64,000 bases of DNA from Trichomonas vaginalis G3 (lineage: Eukaryota > Parabasalia > Trichomonadida > Trichomonadidae): contig NC_067206.1 in assembly GCF_026262505.1 (NCBI RefSeq), positions 22,893,896 to 22,957,895 of the forward strand, read 5' to 3'. Numbering within the stretch: position 1 is the stretch's first letter; each line of letters begins with the position of its first letter. Below, in pieces: positions 44,974 through 55,909 of the stretch. A model generated the notes under the pieces. It did no database searches. It was not told the origin of the DNA and saw only the letters and a program-made list of their open reading frames with translations. Made by a program: the position numbers and the translations under genes.

Positions 44974-46384
44974 ATGTCAAATGAAACAGCGTCTATGAGA
45001 GAAATACAACACAACCGACAACTCATTATACAAGCTCTAAATAAGAACACAACAAACTTTTCAAACTATTCTAAGATATCTGAGTCATTGAAAGAAGGAA
45101 ACTTAAAACTGACATTAAACCCAATGACAGATGAGTTTCTGTTTCAAGACAACAAGAACCATACTGTTTGTATAAATCCAACAAAAGGAACTTTAAACGA
45201 GAAACCTATAAATGAACTTCTTTTGAAAGCAGATGTTGACAACAAAGCTGACAAAGAATATGTAGACGATGCAATAGCAAAAAGAAGAAGAAAGAGCTAA
45301 CAATGCTTATGCAACAAAAGAACATACTCATCCTGAACTAGCAGACAAAACATATGTTGACAATAAAATGTCAAGTGAAGTGACAAGAGCTGAAAACGAA
45401 TATTCTAAAAAGACTCATACACATTCTATATCTGAAATAACAGACTTAAACGTTAGCCTTGAAAATAAGGTAGATAAGGGACTTATGGCTAGTGTGTTAG
45501 TGAAGAAGGCGGATAAGGAATATGTGGATGAAAAAGATAAAGAAATGAAAGAAAGGGTTGACTGGTACCATGAACGGACATCGAAGATTTTAAAAACTAA
45601 AGCCGATACAGGATGGGTTTCAGGATGTTTAGACCTTAAAGCAGATAAAACTTATGTTAACGATGAGTTAGAGAAGAAAGCAGACAAGAACCATACACAT
45701 ACAAGTTTTACAACTGTTGCTATAGAAAGTATTGAAGGAACGGTTGAAGAAACTGGTGGGGATGTATTATATTGTAAACCTCCTAACTTTCCACAAGGTT
45801 TAACATCGGATGACGACATAACGACGATGAGAAACATTAGATGTAAAGATGTTTATGTCATGAAGGATGAACATAATATTAAATTCACTGCTCAAGATTT
45901 ATATGACAAGAAAGCAGACAAAACAGAGCTTCAAACATTAAAGACAGAAATGCTTCAAACATTATATCCTATAGGCTCTATTTATACGTCAATGAACTCT
46001 ACCAGACCAGAAACAGTTCTGGGTTTTGGAACTTGGACTCAAATAGTCGACAGGTTTTTGTATTGTGCAAACTCTTCAAAGGAAACAGGTGGAAGTAAAA
46101 CGATTTCAGGTGCAAATTTACCTGCGCACAGTCACTACATAAATTTAAGTACATCTGAAGCAGGTTTGCATAGTCATAGATTTTGGGATTGGTCAGGAAT
46201 GACAAAAGGTAAAGGATATGATGTTAAAGAGGACGTTAAGTTTGCTATAAATTGTTACTGGAGTAACACTGAGGTAGGAGGAAGCCATACACATCGCGTT
46301 TCAGGGTATACGCAAACAACGGGACAGAGTAAAGACTACATGCCACCTTACATGACAGTTTACGCATGGTATAGAAATGCTTAG
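44974..46384 (+). pseudogene. Phage-like fibre gene (Polinton C), lightly broken
   Basis: MSNETASMREIQHNRQLIIQ..., then KADKEYVDE-type repeats, then a gp10/tail-collar-like end (GTWTQIVDRFLYCANS, GGSHTHRVSGY, YMPPYMTVYAWYRNA). Close to the copy in A at both ends but with different repeat content in the shaft (45,300-45,700). Converges with the integrase gene. Broken about once. Confidence 0.75.
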
Positions 46385-47339
46385 TCGTCATTTTCAACTT
46401 CTTTAGCATATTCGTCAGGAGTTGTCTTATATTTGTTAGGAACTGTCTTTGAAAGTATACCACCTTGAACTTTGACAAGTTTGAAACGAGGTCTGACAAT
46501 AGTAGTTTTATCTTCTGCTTGCAGTCTGTACATTTTGCCATGTTTGCCTAAAACTTCATAATATTCTCTTGTATACTTTCTTCTATTTTACGAACACGAA
46601 TGTGAGTACCTGTCGGGTTCCCATTGTTGTCATAGTCAATAGTATTTTCATATGGGTCGCGTTTAGGTATTTCTATTTTTACTTTGTCACCTTTCTGAAG
46701 TTTGAAGCCCGGCATTCTTTCTTGTTTGTCTCTTTTGACTAAACTATTAAATATATAGTCTTTCTCTAAGTCAGGGTTGTTTTTCATTTCTTCGGGGGAG
46801 TGGTTTCCCAAACCTTTTTGTTTACGGCTATTGTAAATATTTAAAACTTGTCTCATCTTTGCCATGGAGAAGTGTCTGTATTTGTCGTCATATGACATTT
46901 CATCTACCTCACCACCTTGTGGTTGATTTAAGTCTCTTAAGATTTTTATACAACTGTCAATGACACCAAGAGCAGAATGGTTTTGGTCGACAATGAAATA
47001 TTGGTTTACATTTTTTGAACGCAGATAGTTTTTAATATCGTCTGATTTGAAAGAACTTTCACAGTCAGATGTCAGTTTTGTTGGATGGTATTTGTCAACG
47101 AATATTGTCAAAGCAGTTTTCACATCTAAAATATTTTTGGACTGTAATGGTATGGCTTCACAGTATCTTGTGTTTTGACCGACAAATATTAGCCAGTATG
47201 GTGGTCCATCTTCTCTATACCTCGGAATGTTTTCCAAGATATCCATAAACCAAGCATTTGGTGTTGAACTAAAGATTTTTATCATGAGTGCTTTTTTTGT
47301 TGCCTTAGAAACATAGGGGTCCTTGTTCGGATTCGTCAT
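46381..47339 (-). pseudogene. rve integrase (Polinton C), lightly broken
   Basis: MTNPNKDPYVSKATKKALMI..., rve core with DILENIPRYREDG, TSDCESSFKSDD and ALGVIDSCIKILRDLNQ, then the basic C-terminal domain. Nearly identical to the copy at 18,823. It diverges from the gene at 47,356 over a 16-base spacer. Broken about once. Confidence 0.8.
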
Positions 47340-47355
47340 TTTTACCCTATAAGAA

Positions 47356-47757
47356 ATGGGTTTATTTGGCGCATTAGCAGGAGTTGCATCCAGATTTTTA
47401 CCCGCAGTGGGAACAATAGCCAGAGGTGTATTTGGAGTTGGAAGGAAGATTTTGAGTACATTAGGTATACTTAAAGAGAAAGCACAACCTATTATACAAA
47501 CTGTACAGAAAGGTTGGGATGTAGCACGAGATGCAGCAAATCTTATTCCAAATCCTGAAACAAGAGGAAAAGTTCAAGGATGGATGGATAATGTAGGAAG
47601 ACAAGCAGGAAACTACTATAACAAAGCAAATGACTACTATAACCAAGCAGGGCACTATATGGACCAAGGTGAAAGATTCTTTAACAGAGGATATAACCAT
47701 GCACAACAGTGGGTAAACAACAACCAACCTCAACCGCCTCAAACGTGGGGAATGTAA
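47356..47757 (+). CDS. Gly/hydrophobic amphipathic virion-type protein, 133 aa (Polinton C)
   Basis: MGLFGALAGVASRFLPAVGT... The N-terminal 45 residues are an amphipathic Gly/Ala/Leu/Val helix; then a helix with Trp; then repeated NYYNKANDYYNQAGHYMDQG units and a Gln/Pro end. The pattern resembles membrane-lytic internal capsid proteins such as adenovirus pVI only by analogy. The copy in A is broken. Looks whole. Confidence 0.6.
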   Translation: MGLFGALAGVASRFLPAVGTIARGVFGVGRKILSTLGILKEKAQPIIQTVQKGWDVARDAANLIPNPETRGKVQGWMDNVGRQAGNYYNKANDYYNQAGHYMDQGERFFNRGYNHAQQWVNNNQPQPPQTWGM

Positions 47758-47776
47758 AATTTTTTACTGAGATGAA

Positions 47777-47930
47777 ATGAACAATACAGCATTGAGACAA
47801 ATGGGTTCAAGATGGATTTGTCGGCTTCCAGCAGTTACACCACGTGTTTGTCAAGTTCTTCCTATACCTCAGGAAGTTTAGACCGACTTAAAAAACAACA
47901 ACAACCAGTTGAAACAAACCAAACTAAAAT
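47777..47930 (+). pseudogene. 50-aa peptide gene remnant (Polinton C)
   Basis: It matches the whole frame at 18,238-18,390 (MNNTALRQMGSRWICRLPAV). Preceded by TTTTTTACTGAGATGAA. Broken about once. Confidence 0.5.
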
Positions 47931-47946
47931 TTTTTACTGAGATGAA

Positions 47947-48234
47947 ATGACCGAAGAAGTTGAAACGGTAGATTTGACACCACAAACAAAAAGTTCAGAA
48001 CCATTGTCAAAACCTGTCAAAGAACTTACAGATGAAAGAGAAAAATTCAATAATAGAAAGTGCCAGGTCTGGAAATACAAACCTAAACTACAAAGTCACT
48101 TTTCATAGAAATGGAACGGCTAGTATCTCAAAAAAGAAACAGACTCTCACAAATAAAATATTGAAGTCTGAAGGAGCTTTCGAGACAACAGATGGAAAAG
48201 TTTTACTTCACTGACCAACAGTTCATTATAGAAC
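47947..48234 (+). pseudogene. Small Polinton protein remnant (C), MTEEVETVDLTP type
   Basis: The counterpart of 17,920-18,218, with the same TTTTTTACTGAGATGAA leader. It ends in a helical Lys/Phe-rich segment. Broken once or twice. Confidence 0.5.
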
Positions 48235-48309
48235 ATTCTCATTGACTTAGAGTCGAAATATTCTAAACTTTACAACAAACACAAAAAGTTGAAAGGAAAA
48301 CAAAAACAA

Positions 48310-48531
48310 ATGGCATATGATATTATGAAGATGTTGACGACACAACTACCTGCAAGTGAGTAAAGTCAGAGGAAACCGAAAAGTGACGAAAAACCGATAG
48401 AAGAAGAAAAACCAAAAACTGAAGATAAACCAAAACCAAAGTTTAGTTTGGAAACTAAACCAAGTCAACCTTCATTAGCTGGTATGGGTTGGCGTCAAAG
48501 ACTTATGGCAGCAGGCGGTTATGTAAAGTAA
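48310..48531 (+). pseudogene. Pro/Lys/Glu-rich small gene remnant (Polinton C)
   Basis: The counterpart of the 74-aa gene at 17,638, with the conserved end GMGWRQRL recognisable. Directly followed by the PolB promoter box without an HNH gene. Broken about twice. Confidence 0.55.
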
Positions 48532-48537
48532 AGAAAA

Positions 48538-48561
48538 AAATATTTTTTTATTTTTATAAAA
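48538..48561 (+). promoter_or_regulatory. A/T promoter-like box before PolB (Polinton C)
   Basis: AATATTTTTTTATTTTTATA then AAA and the ATG. It matches the box at 6,540 and 16,980. In A this site is where the HNH gene sits. Confidence 0.55.
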
Positions 48562-50703
48562 ATGCCCCATATAGAATGGATAGAAAATCTGCTAGAATAA
48601 AAGCAGAGTTAGAAAGATATGGTTGGAAAGTTTCGAAGAATTTTAAATATAGGAAGGGAAGACCCATAAAAGTCTATGACAAATTGTCTGGTCTTCGCTA
48701 CGAAATGGAATTTGGAAACAGCACGCGCAAATTATCCAAACAGACTGAGAGGTTAGAAGAAGAACGTCTTATGGACATGCCTTTCGATGTTAGTGAACCT
48801 CAAGTTGAAGGACACGACGGCTTTGCCAGATTCTACTGGAAACATGACGAACAATTGCATCCTTTGAGAAGGAAAAAAAGGAAAAGGTGAAGACAACATG
48901 CTCCCATGGAAAGAACAAGATATGCATATGAAAAGTACCGTGAAGTTAGAAGTCAAATTACATCTGGTCGAACCTTTACAGTAAACTTTGACGAAGGAAA
49001 GAACAAAGAAGGCTTCATGGGAGTACTTGCTGCCATACAAGACGGAAATAAGAAAGGATACAATCTCAGACTAACCGTAACAGATTTGGACGGTCATATA
49101 TACTATGCACATGGCAATGTCAAACAGCCGCACAATTCTTGACGCTTTCAAGACTACAAAGAGAGAACAAATGTTTGACTCCGACTCAGACATTTTGAAT
49201 GCAATTGAAGGAATTGCAAGTGTAAAATTTGAATGGTACCAACCTAACCCTCAAGCAGTCAGACAACATGCTGGATACTTCCCGTTCATAAATAAGTCTG
49301 ACATTGACTTGACAAGGTATGGAATTTACAATTCAATTGAAACAATTGTCAACGAACCTTGCATTCTTACATGTCTCAGGAACTCTGGTCTTGTTACAGA
49401 GAGAAGATGAAGTATCTGAGTCATGTGTGAAGACAAGGTACATTCTCAGAGGTCAATTGGCAAAAATTGCACCGTTGGCAAAATGTCAATATCCGAGTCA
49501 ACATACCTACAGCTAAAGGTTCTTCACATGACGACTATGTTTGATCAATTTACCATGGTTGAAGATTGCAATTGTCCACAACCACTTCATGTTGAACGAA
49601 AGTCTTACAAACCCATTGTTCGGAAAAGGCAAGTGCAACATTGTCAGAGCTGTAAACATTCTTTTCGGAGAAAGGTTTGTTGGAACCAATTCCAGATGAC
49701 AAGCTGACAGAAACTTTTGTACAAAAGACGAAACAAACTTTTCACTGTTAGCAAGACCAAAAGTTGTTCCAGACAAAGTTCTAGTACAAAAGAAGTACAC
49801 AATTCCACAAGGAGTTGGATTGTTCGGATACCAACCTGAACCAGAAGAACTTCCAATGAGGTTGCAAGAACTTCAAGATGCTATAAATAAACTTCCATGA
49901 GACATCCAATTGACGTCAAAATTGTATTGGAGAGCATCTGAGTTAGGTCAGAAGGTTTTTATGAAACAGGTTGCTTCGACGATGTTTATGAGATAACAGG
50001 AGAAGTTTCTCAGAAGAATAAGAGACTCACTCGAATTTCCACAAACTGGACCAATTGGTTGCGACAAGTTCGACTCAAACGAAAAGATATACTATGTCGA
50101 CCTTAACGCTGCGTACATGAGGTTTGTCCAATATATTCCAACTGGAATCAAACGAAGATGGTGAGTTCCCGGGAAGGAACATACAGTTGGAAAAGTCATA
50201 CCAAACTGTATGATATTAGGAAAGCTTCAAACCCCAAACTTGCAATGACACTCAAATTGCTTATGAATTCGACATGGGGATATTCCATTAAGAAACCTCA
50301 AGCGATGAAGAGTAAACACTATGAGAAGGTCGACAACTTTGTTGAAAGGTTCTCCCCTTTTGTTTTGAAATACGAATTTACTCTAGGTCAAGGTGGCTTA
50401 GTAACCACAGTAAAACCTATTGTCGAACATTGGTCCTATCCTCAGTTCGCAAAGGCAGTCCTTGACAACTACAACAAATTTTTCTCAGAGGTTAAATCCA
50501 AAGTGAAGGTATACTATGAGAACATTGACGCACTCATGACGAACGAAGAAGGATACAACAAACTCATTGAAATGGGAATGGTCGGTGAAAAGATGGGCTG
50601 TTTTAAGCTAGATAAGGTATTTTCCGAAGTTCATGTCCTCTCCAAGCGTAAGTATTGGGGTATACTTGAAGACGGCACAGAAATAAAACATTGCATGAAA
50701 TAA
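48562..50703 (+). pseudogene. DNA polymerase B (Polinton C), heavily broken
   Basis: Base-level match to the polymerase at 14,826-16,979 along its whole length. It is broken about ten or more times, mostly in the central third. The last third still reads with LKLLMNSTWGY and KRKYWGILEDG. Confidence 0.85.
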
Positions 50704-50762
50704 AAAATTTATTTTTGACACTTTCACAAAAAACATAAAAAAGGTGAGTTAAAATGAGATGT

Positions 50763-51128
50763 TTACTGAACTGGCTGAATGTCGCCTTCTGTAGTTATGT
50801 AGAATGGTTGACCCGAGAAGTGGAACAGTGCTCTGAGAATTTGTATAATTCGTGGAATTGGACTCTCTCTGTTTGGAAGTTGTATCCAAGGACGTTTGTT
50901 TAGGAACTTAACAAGAGCTTCTCTTTTGGCGTCCTTTATGTCGTCGTAGGCTGTCCCGTCTGGTATTTGAATTGGAATTCCAGTCGAAGTCTCGAGATTC
51001 AAGGCAGCCCTTCCCGTTATCCAACAGTTAACAAGCTTGCCTTTTACATTCTGCCTGAGGAAGTCTTTAACAAGCTCGTTAATTTCAATTAGGTAAATTG
51101 CCTCATCTAATGGCTCGATGTTGTCCAT
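50763..51128 (-). CDS. Conserved 121-aa Polinton cargo protein (C)
   Basis: MDNIEPLDEAIYLIEINELV...: the counterpart of 12,638-13,003, whole in both. Only about 85 percent of residues agree, and changes cluster in the C-terminal half (LNKRPWIQLPNRESPIPRII). Its ATG again lies at the edge of the 20-bp palindromic array. It converges with PolB with a 60-base gap. Unknown function. Confidence 0.7.
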   Translation of the reverse strand: MDNIEPLDEAIYLIEINELVKDFLRQNVKGKLVNCWITGRAALNLETSTGIPIQIPDGTAYDDIKDAKREALVKFLNKRPWIQLPNRESPIPRIIQILRALFHFSGQPFYITTEGDIQPVQ

Positions 51129-51129
51129 T

Positions 51130-51412
51130 GCTACTGTCAGTAAAAGTACTGCTACTGTCAGAAAAAGTACTGCTACTGTCAGAAAAAGTACTGCTACTGT
51201 CAGAAAAAGTACTGCTACTGTCAGTAGCAGTACTGCTAGGAGCAGTAAAAGTTACTGCTAGGAGCAGTAAAAAGGAAAATTTGAGAGGGTTTTCGACGAT
51301 AAAGTACTGCTACTGTCAGAAAAAGTACTGCTACTGTCAGTAAAAGTACTGCTACTGTCAGAAAAAGTACTGCTACTGTCAGTAGCAGTACTGCTAGTAG
51401 CAGAGATTTTTA
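51130..51412. repeat. 20-bp palindrome-bearing tandem array (Polinton C)
   Basis: Units AAAAAGTACTGCTACTGTCA repeat in 20-base steps, in two blocks split by the same non-repeat (near 51,254-51,301) as in A. Unit numbers differ between A and C. Contains AGCAGTACTGCT palindromes. It lies between divergent genes. Confidence 0.85.
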
Positions 51413-51445
51413 TCGTTGTGGTCCGATGGTTAAGCCACCAACGAA

Positions 51446-51737
51446 TGTCCCACGTCCACCAACCGAGTCCAATCTCAATCCAGAAGAACCACAACAGTCT
51501 CCTCAGCAACCTCAGTTCCAGCAATTCCAATCTCAATCCAAATTACTACCAATTCCAATACAAATCGAAGAAGGTCTGAACCGCTTACGCAAAGAGTATG
51601 CTACAGCTCCAACCCTTGGTTGTTCCAGCAATTTCCACCTCAATCCAAATCGAAGAGAGACCAAGAGTTCGAAGAAGGTCTGAACCGTTTACGCAAAGAG
51701 TATGCCACAGCTCCAATTGAGAGAAAGTTGTTCTAAA
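51446..51737 (+). pseudogene. Pro/Gln-rich cargo gene remnant (Polinton C)
   Basis: It matches parts of 11,703-12,280. Gln/Pro-rich with an internal near-duplicate (a GGTCTGAACCG-type segment near 51,575 and 51,678). Only a reduced, several-times broken remnant. Confidence 0.5.
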
Positions 51738-51757
51738 TTCAGTAAAAATAATGTTTA

Positions 51758-51804
51758 GGTGAAGAGTGAGATTTCACCTCTTTTTTCACCTGTTTTTTCA
51801 CCCT
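51758..51804 (+). repeat. Motif array, GGTGAA variant
   Basis: GGTGAAGAGTGAGATTTCACC then units TCTTTTTTCACC and TGTTTTTTCACC, then CTCTTGAATTTCATGAATTT. It has the same layout and the same tail as the TCTAACC arrays but a different core motif. Confidence 0.85.
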
Positions 51805-51869
51805 CTTGAATTTCATGAATTTTCACGAATTTTATATATTAATGCTTTCGTTAAGCCACTTTGTGCCGT

Positions 51870-52075
51870 CAGTCAGTCAGTCAGTTTAGGAAAGACTTAG
51901 AAGTTGTTGAAAATAAGTCCTGGGAAGAGTATTATAAGGCATTTGTGAAAGAATATAGCAACCGCCGGAATTCAGACGGTTGCTTTTTATACAAAATTCA
52001 TGCGGGAAATTCTTGAGTTTTGGTTGAAAGAATACGTGGAGCCAAAAGTGGCTCGACCTCAAAAACAAGCATTTT
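51870..52075 (+). pseudogene. KilA-N gene remnant (Polinton C)
   Basis: It matches 40,137-40,260 (KilA-N core, including the GCAACCG...CGGTTGC hairpin), then an unrelated C-terminal piece. Badly decayed. Enclosed by the GGTGAA-type arrays. Confidence 0.65.
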
Positions 52076-52168
52076 ATGAGCTTACAAGGGTGTTATGAAT
52101 GAATTCAAAGTATTTACATACATCCTGACCTCGTTCATTTTGTTGCTGAATTCAGCAAAAATAATGTT

Positions 52169-52213
52169 AGTGAAGAGGTGAGATTTCACCTGTTTTTTCA
52201 CCCTTTTTTCACC
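52169..52213 (+). repeat. Motif array, GGTGAA variant, second copy
   Basis: GTGAAGAGGTGAGATTTCACC and following TTTTTTCACC units, then CTCATGAATTTTCATG. It is preceded by the palindrome TGCTGAATTCAGCA (52,143-52,156). Confidence 0.85.
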
Positions 52214-52320
52214 TCATGAATTTTCATGAATTTCTTCGTAAATGTTTTGTCAAAACTTCTTCGTAAATGTTTTTCATGATTTCATCGTAATGAGCGTAAA
52301 TCAGACAAAAATAATGTTTA

Positions 52321-52370
52321 GGTGAAGAGGTGAGATTTCACCTCTTTTTTCACCTGTTTTTTCACCCTCA
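52321..52370 (+). repeat. Motif array, GGTGAA variant, third copy
   Basis: GGTGAAGAGGTGAGATTTCACC then TCTTTTTTCACC, TGTTTTTTCACC and CTCATGAATTT. Forward, like the other two. Confidence 0.85.
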
Positions 52371-52409
52371 TGAATTTGTCATGACTTCATCGTATATGTT
52401 TTGTCACCC

Positions 52410-52545
52410 GTTGAATTTTGTATAAAAAGCAACCGTCGAAATTCTGGCGGTTGGTATATTCTTCACAAAAATGCTTGTTTTGAGGTCGAGCCACTTTTGG
52501 CTCCACCTGTTTTTTCAACCAAAACTCTTGAATTTTCCCGAAATA
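52410..52545 (-). repeat. Inverted copy of KilA-N remnant segment
   Basis: The reverse complement of parts of 51,945-52,075, including the hairpin and the GGAGCCAAAAGTGGCTCGAC segment. With 51,870-52,075 it makes an imperfect inverted repeat of about 130 bases around two arrays. Confidence 0.7.
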
Positions 52546-52597
52546 AAAAATAAAGTTAGTTTTTTTAAAAAAATATTTTTTATTTTTATTGTAAGAC

Positions 52598-53512
52598 ATG
52601 TTAGCAAACAACTTCACCAAACTCGTTAGCGTTAGATTATAAATCCACGTCAATGTTAGTAGAAATGAAAAGCTTCATTCCTTCTTCATATACTTTGAAA
52701 ACAGAAATCCAGAAGATAAAGCAAGAACTTTTAACAAGTAATTTAGACTGTAGTGCGAAAGATGAAACAAATGAACGATATCTTTATGAAATGCAGGAAT
52801 TAATTGAACATTGCCTAAACTCCTGAAAATCCAACAACAAAAACTCACTATTCCGAATTGACGAAAATGAAGTCAAAGCAACTGACTCAGTAGAAATAAA
52901 GAAGTTATACGAAAGGTAAACTATGAGTTCTAGGATTCATTGCAACCAATAAGTTATGGACAAAGAATTGCGCATGTATATAAGAATGTTTCTGACCTTA
53001 CAAAACCGAGAGTTTAAGACCTACGACAACTTTGTTTCGTTAGTTGCTGAAGTGTTATGGCAATAAAGAGATAAAGATAGAAGAGTAAGGTATGGAACGA
53101 ACAGATAAAGACCCGCTATGCTTTGAGATGAAGAGAGCAATTGACGCTTTAGTGTTTTAGCAGGTAAGGTTTCAGAATATAACGCAAAAATGAACCCGCA
53201 ATGTTCTAAATGTAAAAGCGGCAATTAAGAATATAACATACCGTCAAAGAAAGATAGAAAGAATGAGAAACGACTATTGCAAACTTAAAAAAGAAGCAGA
53301 AAAGCCAGCAGAAATAAAATGGACATGTTAGAATTTCTGAACAAAAAAACTATCCAACTGCTGACGATTTCCTTCTATCTGACGTCAAGAAGAAGTATTA
53401 AAGAGACTTTCGGCATAGTTAAAACTTTTGAATACTGACAGAAAAATAGAAGCTACGAAACTGTTTAAAGTCTCAACGAATTCATAACGTTTACATGTAA
53501 AACGCTTATAAA
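52598..53512 (+). pseudogene. Protein X remnant (Polinton C), heavily broken
   Basis: Base-level match to 40,890-41,800 along the whole gene. Broken more than fifteen times, much more than its surroundings, perhaps partly from low sequence quality next to the gap. It is followed at 53,518-53,560 by a decayed inverted array and at 53,570 by the palindrome TGCTGAATTCAGCA. Confidence 0.7.
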
Positions 53513-53705
53513 ATAACTGGTAGAAAAAAGGTTAAAAACAGGTTAGATTCTAACCTTTACCCTAAAATATATTTTGCTGAATTCAGCAACAAAATTCTGA
53601 GTAAATAATTTTTAGGGCTCTGTGTCAAAACCGTTGAGTTTTCACAAAATTTAAAAAAATAACGTTTACCATGTAAAACCTTAATAAAATAACTTGCAGA
53701 AATCT

Positions 53706-53805
53706 NNNNNNNNNNNNNNNNNNNNNNNNNNNNNNNNNNNNNNNNNNNNNNNNNNNNNNNNNNNNNNNNNNNNNNNNNNNNNNNNNNNNNNNNNNNNNNN
53801 NNNNN
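53706..53805. other. Assembly gap of 100 N
   Basis: Exactly 100 N, a conventional scaffold gap of unknown true size. The last 45 bases before it (53,660-53,705) repeat the sequence around 53,485-53,525, a sign of a misassembled contig end. Pieces C and D on either side have incompatible orientations relative to A. Confidence 0.95.
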
Positions 53806-55877
53806 CAACACAACAACCAACACAACCAAAAACCAACAGTTCAAAACCCTGCACCTGCACCACCTCCACAACCAGCACCACAACCAACAGTTCAAAACAC
53901 TGCACCTGCACCACCTCCACAACCAACAGTTCAAAATCCAGCACAGCAACAACAAACAGAGCAAGGACATAAAAGAAGTAAAGAAAAAGGAAACCAAGAA
54001 TTCTTAAAAAATGCTAAAGGAAGACTATGGTTACTCAGATACTATTGACTTTAGTGACAGATATAAAAAGCTATTAAAAGTTCAAGGAAGGAAATATTGA
54101 CCCGAACCTATTTTAGCTTTATGGCTCAGCATAAAATCGGATATAATTTCAAACCTGGAAAATACAAGCTCGCTAAGGGATATGATTTAATAGCATATCA
54201 TCCAAATGACATGACTGAATTTACTCCGAGATATTTGGTGTCAGAGCTAAATGACAATTCAACTATCTTCATGAAACGCATAAAAAATAGAGACGGAACG
54301 AAAGAAGAAAGGGTTATGAATGCGGATGACTTAAATAGGGAACTTGTTGAAAACGGTCTCGAAATATGAAATGCCAGCAGATGAGGTACAAGAAACTCCA
54401 CAGGAAGAAGTTCAGATACAACCAGACATGAAGAAATAGTTTCAGCAACAACAGCTAGAAGAGCCTGAAGGAAACGAACAAGTCCCTCCTTTGGAAACTA
54501 ACTTCACAGAACTAGATGAAGATTTGGAACAGCCGAAAAATCTTGACCTCAACAAGAGTATGCGGAGAATATGGAATCTTTCCAAGAGTCTAAGAAAAAT
54601 TCGGCTGACATAGTAGAAGAATATCGAAAAAATGTTCGCCGACATACAAAAGACTCCAACATCAGATGAAAATATTCAGCATAGAATGGAAGAACTGAAA
54701 GAAAATGTACACAAATACAATAACCCTTTTACTTACGACCATATAACGTTCAATCTTTTGCTGAACTCGGTGAAAATAAAAGGTTAATTTCAACAAACAT
54801 ATAGAAATGAAACATTGTTTAAAGTTCATTCAGAACCTAACCAAGATGGAAACAAACCTACTTTTGTTTCTGCAGACTATGGAACTACAATGAGATGGGG
54901 TCATAAAGCTAACCCGGATAGGTGGTTCATAAACTTACAACCACAATTCCAAGAAGTTGTAGACGCAATGGAAGTCAATGGTGAACCAGATATAGCTGGT
55001 ATTTTCAGCGCGGCTTTAATGCCATTGAAAGATATGAAACATGCAGATATTTTGGACCAGTATGAAATGAACATGGCTGATGGAAAATATAACACCTGAC
55101 GTTCTAAACATTTATCTCAAAGAACTACACAGAACCATAAGATGGTATATTTGGTGAAAGTTTAGAAAGAAAGTTAGGGAGACAGAAGGAAGAGAAACCT
55201 ATTGTACATGACCTTGCAAACGAAAGTTTACAAAATGTCATAAAAACTTACTTTGCAGACAATGAACCGAGAAGGGATGAATATTTAAGAAAACTCAAAT
55301 GGACAGTACCAAATGAAATGTTAGTATTGAAAAACATGTTCCTTGACAAAATAAAACCAACTACAGAAATAAATGACGCAAGACTGAAACATTGGTAAAA
55401 GCTTTCCCATTCACAAAAGATTAATTGGTAACATGGAAAGAAAACCAGAATGGCTACAAAAAACATATATTTGGAAACGAGCTTATTCCATATGGACAAG
55501 CTCTGTTTGAAGAGCTTGAACCGGAAACTCAGGAAAGAGTCATGCAAACAATACGCGAAGACTCAAATACAAACTATGACAAACTCTTTCTAGGATATAG
55601 GTTACCTGAGATGGGCGACCAGAGCCCAAAGGCAAAAAGGACATGGGAAATTTACAACATACTAGGTGAACATGAGGCAAAGATGCAACAACTTGAAGCA
55701 GAGGGCAAGTTACCAAAAGCGACACCAAAGAAGAAGAGAAGAGTAGAACAAAGTGAAAGTAGTGAAGAAGTAACTTCATCTAGTGAAAGTAGTGGCAATG
55801 AAGGAAAAAGAAGAGTTAAAAACTCAGCCAGGAAGAAAGTAAAGCTTGGTCCACGTGGGTTCTATTATGACACATAA
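53806..55877 (+). pseudogene. Gln/Pro-rich plus capsid-adjacent virion protein remnant (Polinton D)
   Basis: The counterpart of 1,075-3,183. Low-complexity AQPTVQNPAPAPPPQPA-like repeats come first; a charged tail with SESSEEVTSSSESSGNEGKR and ending RGFYYDT comes last. The tail contains a 60-codon Ser/Glu-rich stretch not seen in A. Broken about eight times. Confidence 0.6.
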
Positions 55878-55909
55878 ATCCAACTATTCTATATTTTTAC
55901 CCATATGAA

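Larger units (their letters stand above)
42251..53705. mobile_element. Polinton/Maverick piece C (inverted relative to A)
   Basis: It matches the right half of piece A (about 9.9-24.85 kb) in reverse order and orientation: terminus, methylase, small genes, fibre, integrase, PolB, cargo with 20-bp array, KilA-N and protein X remnants. Some genes are whole where A is broken and the reverse. PolB and the X region are heavily broken. It ends at a 100-base gap. Confidence 0.85.
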
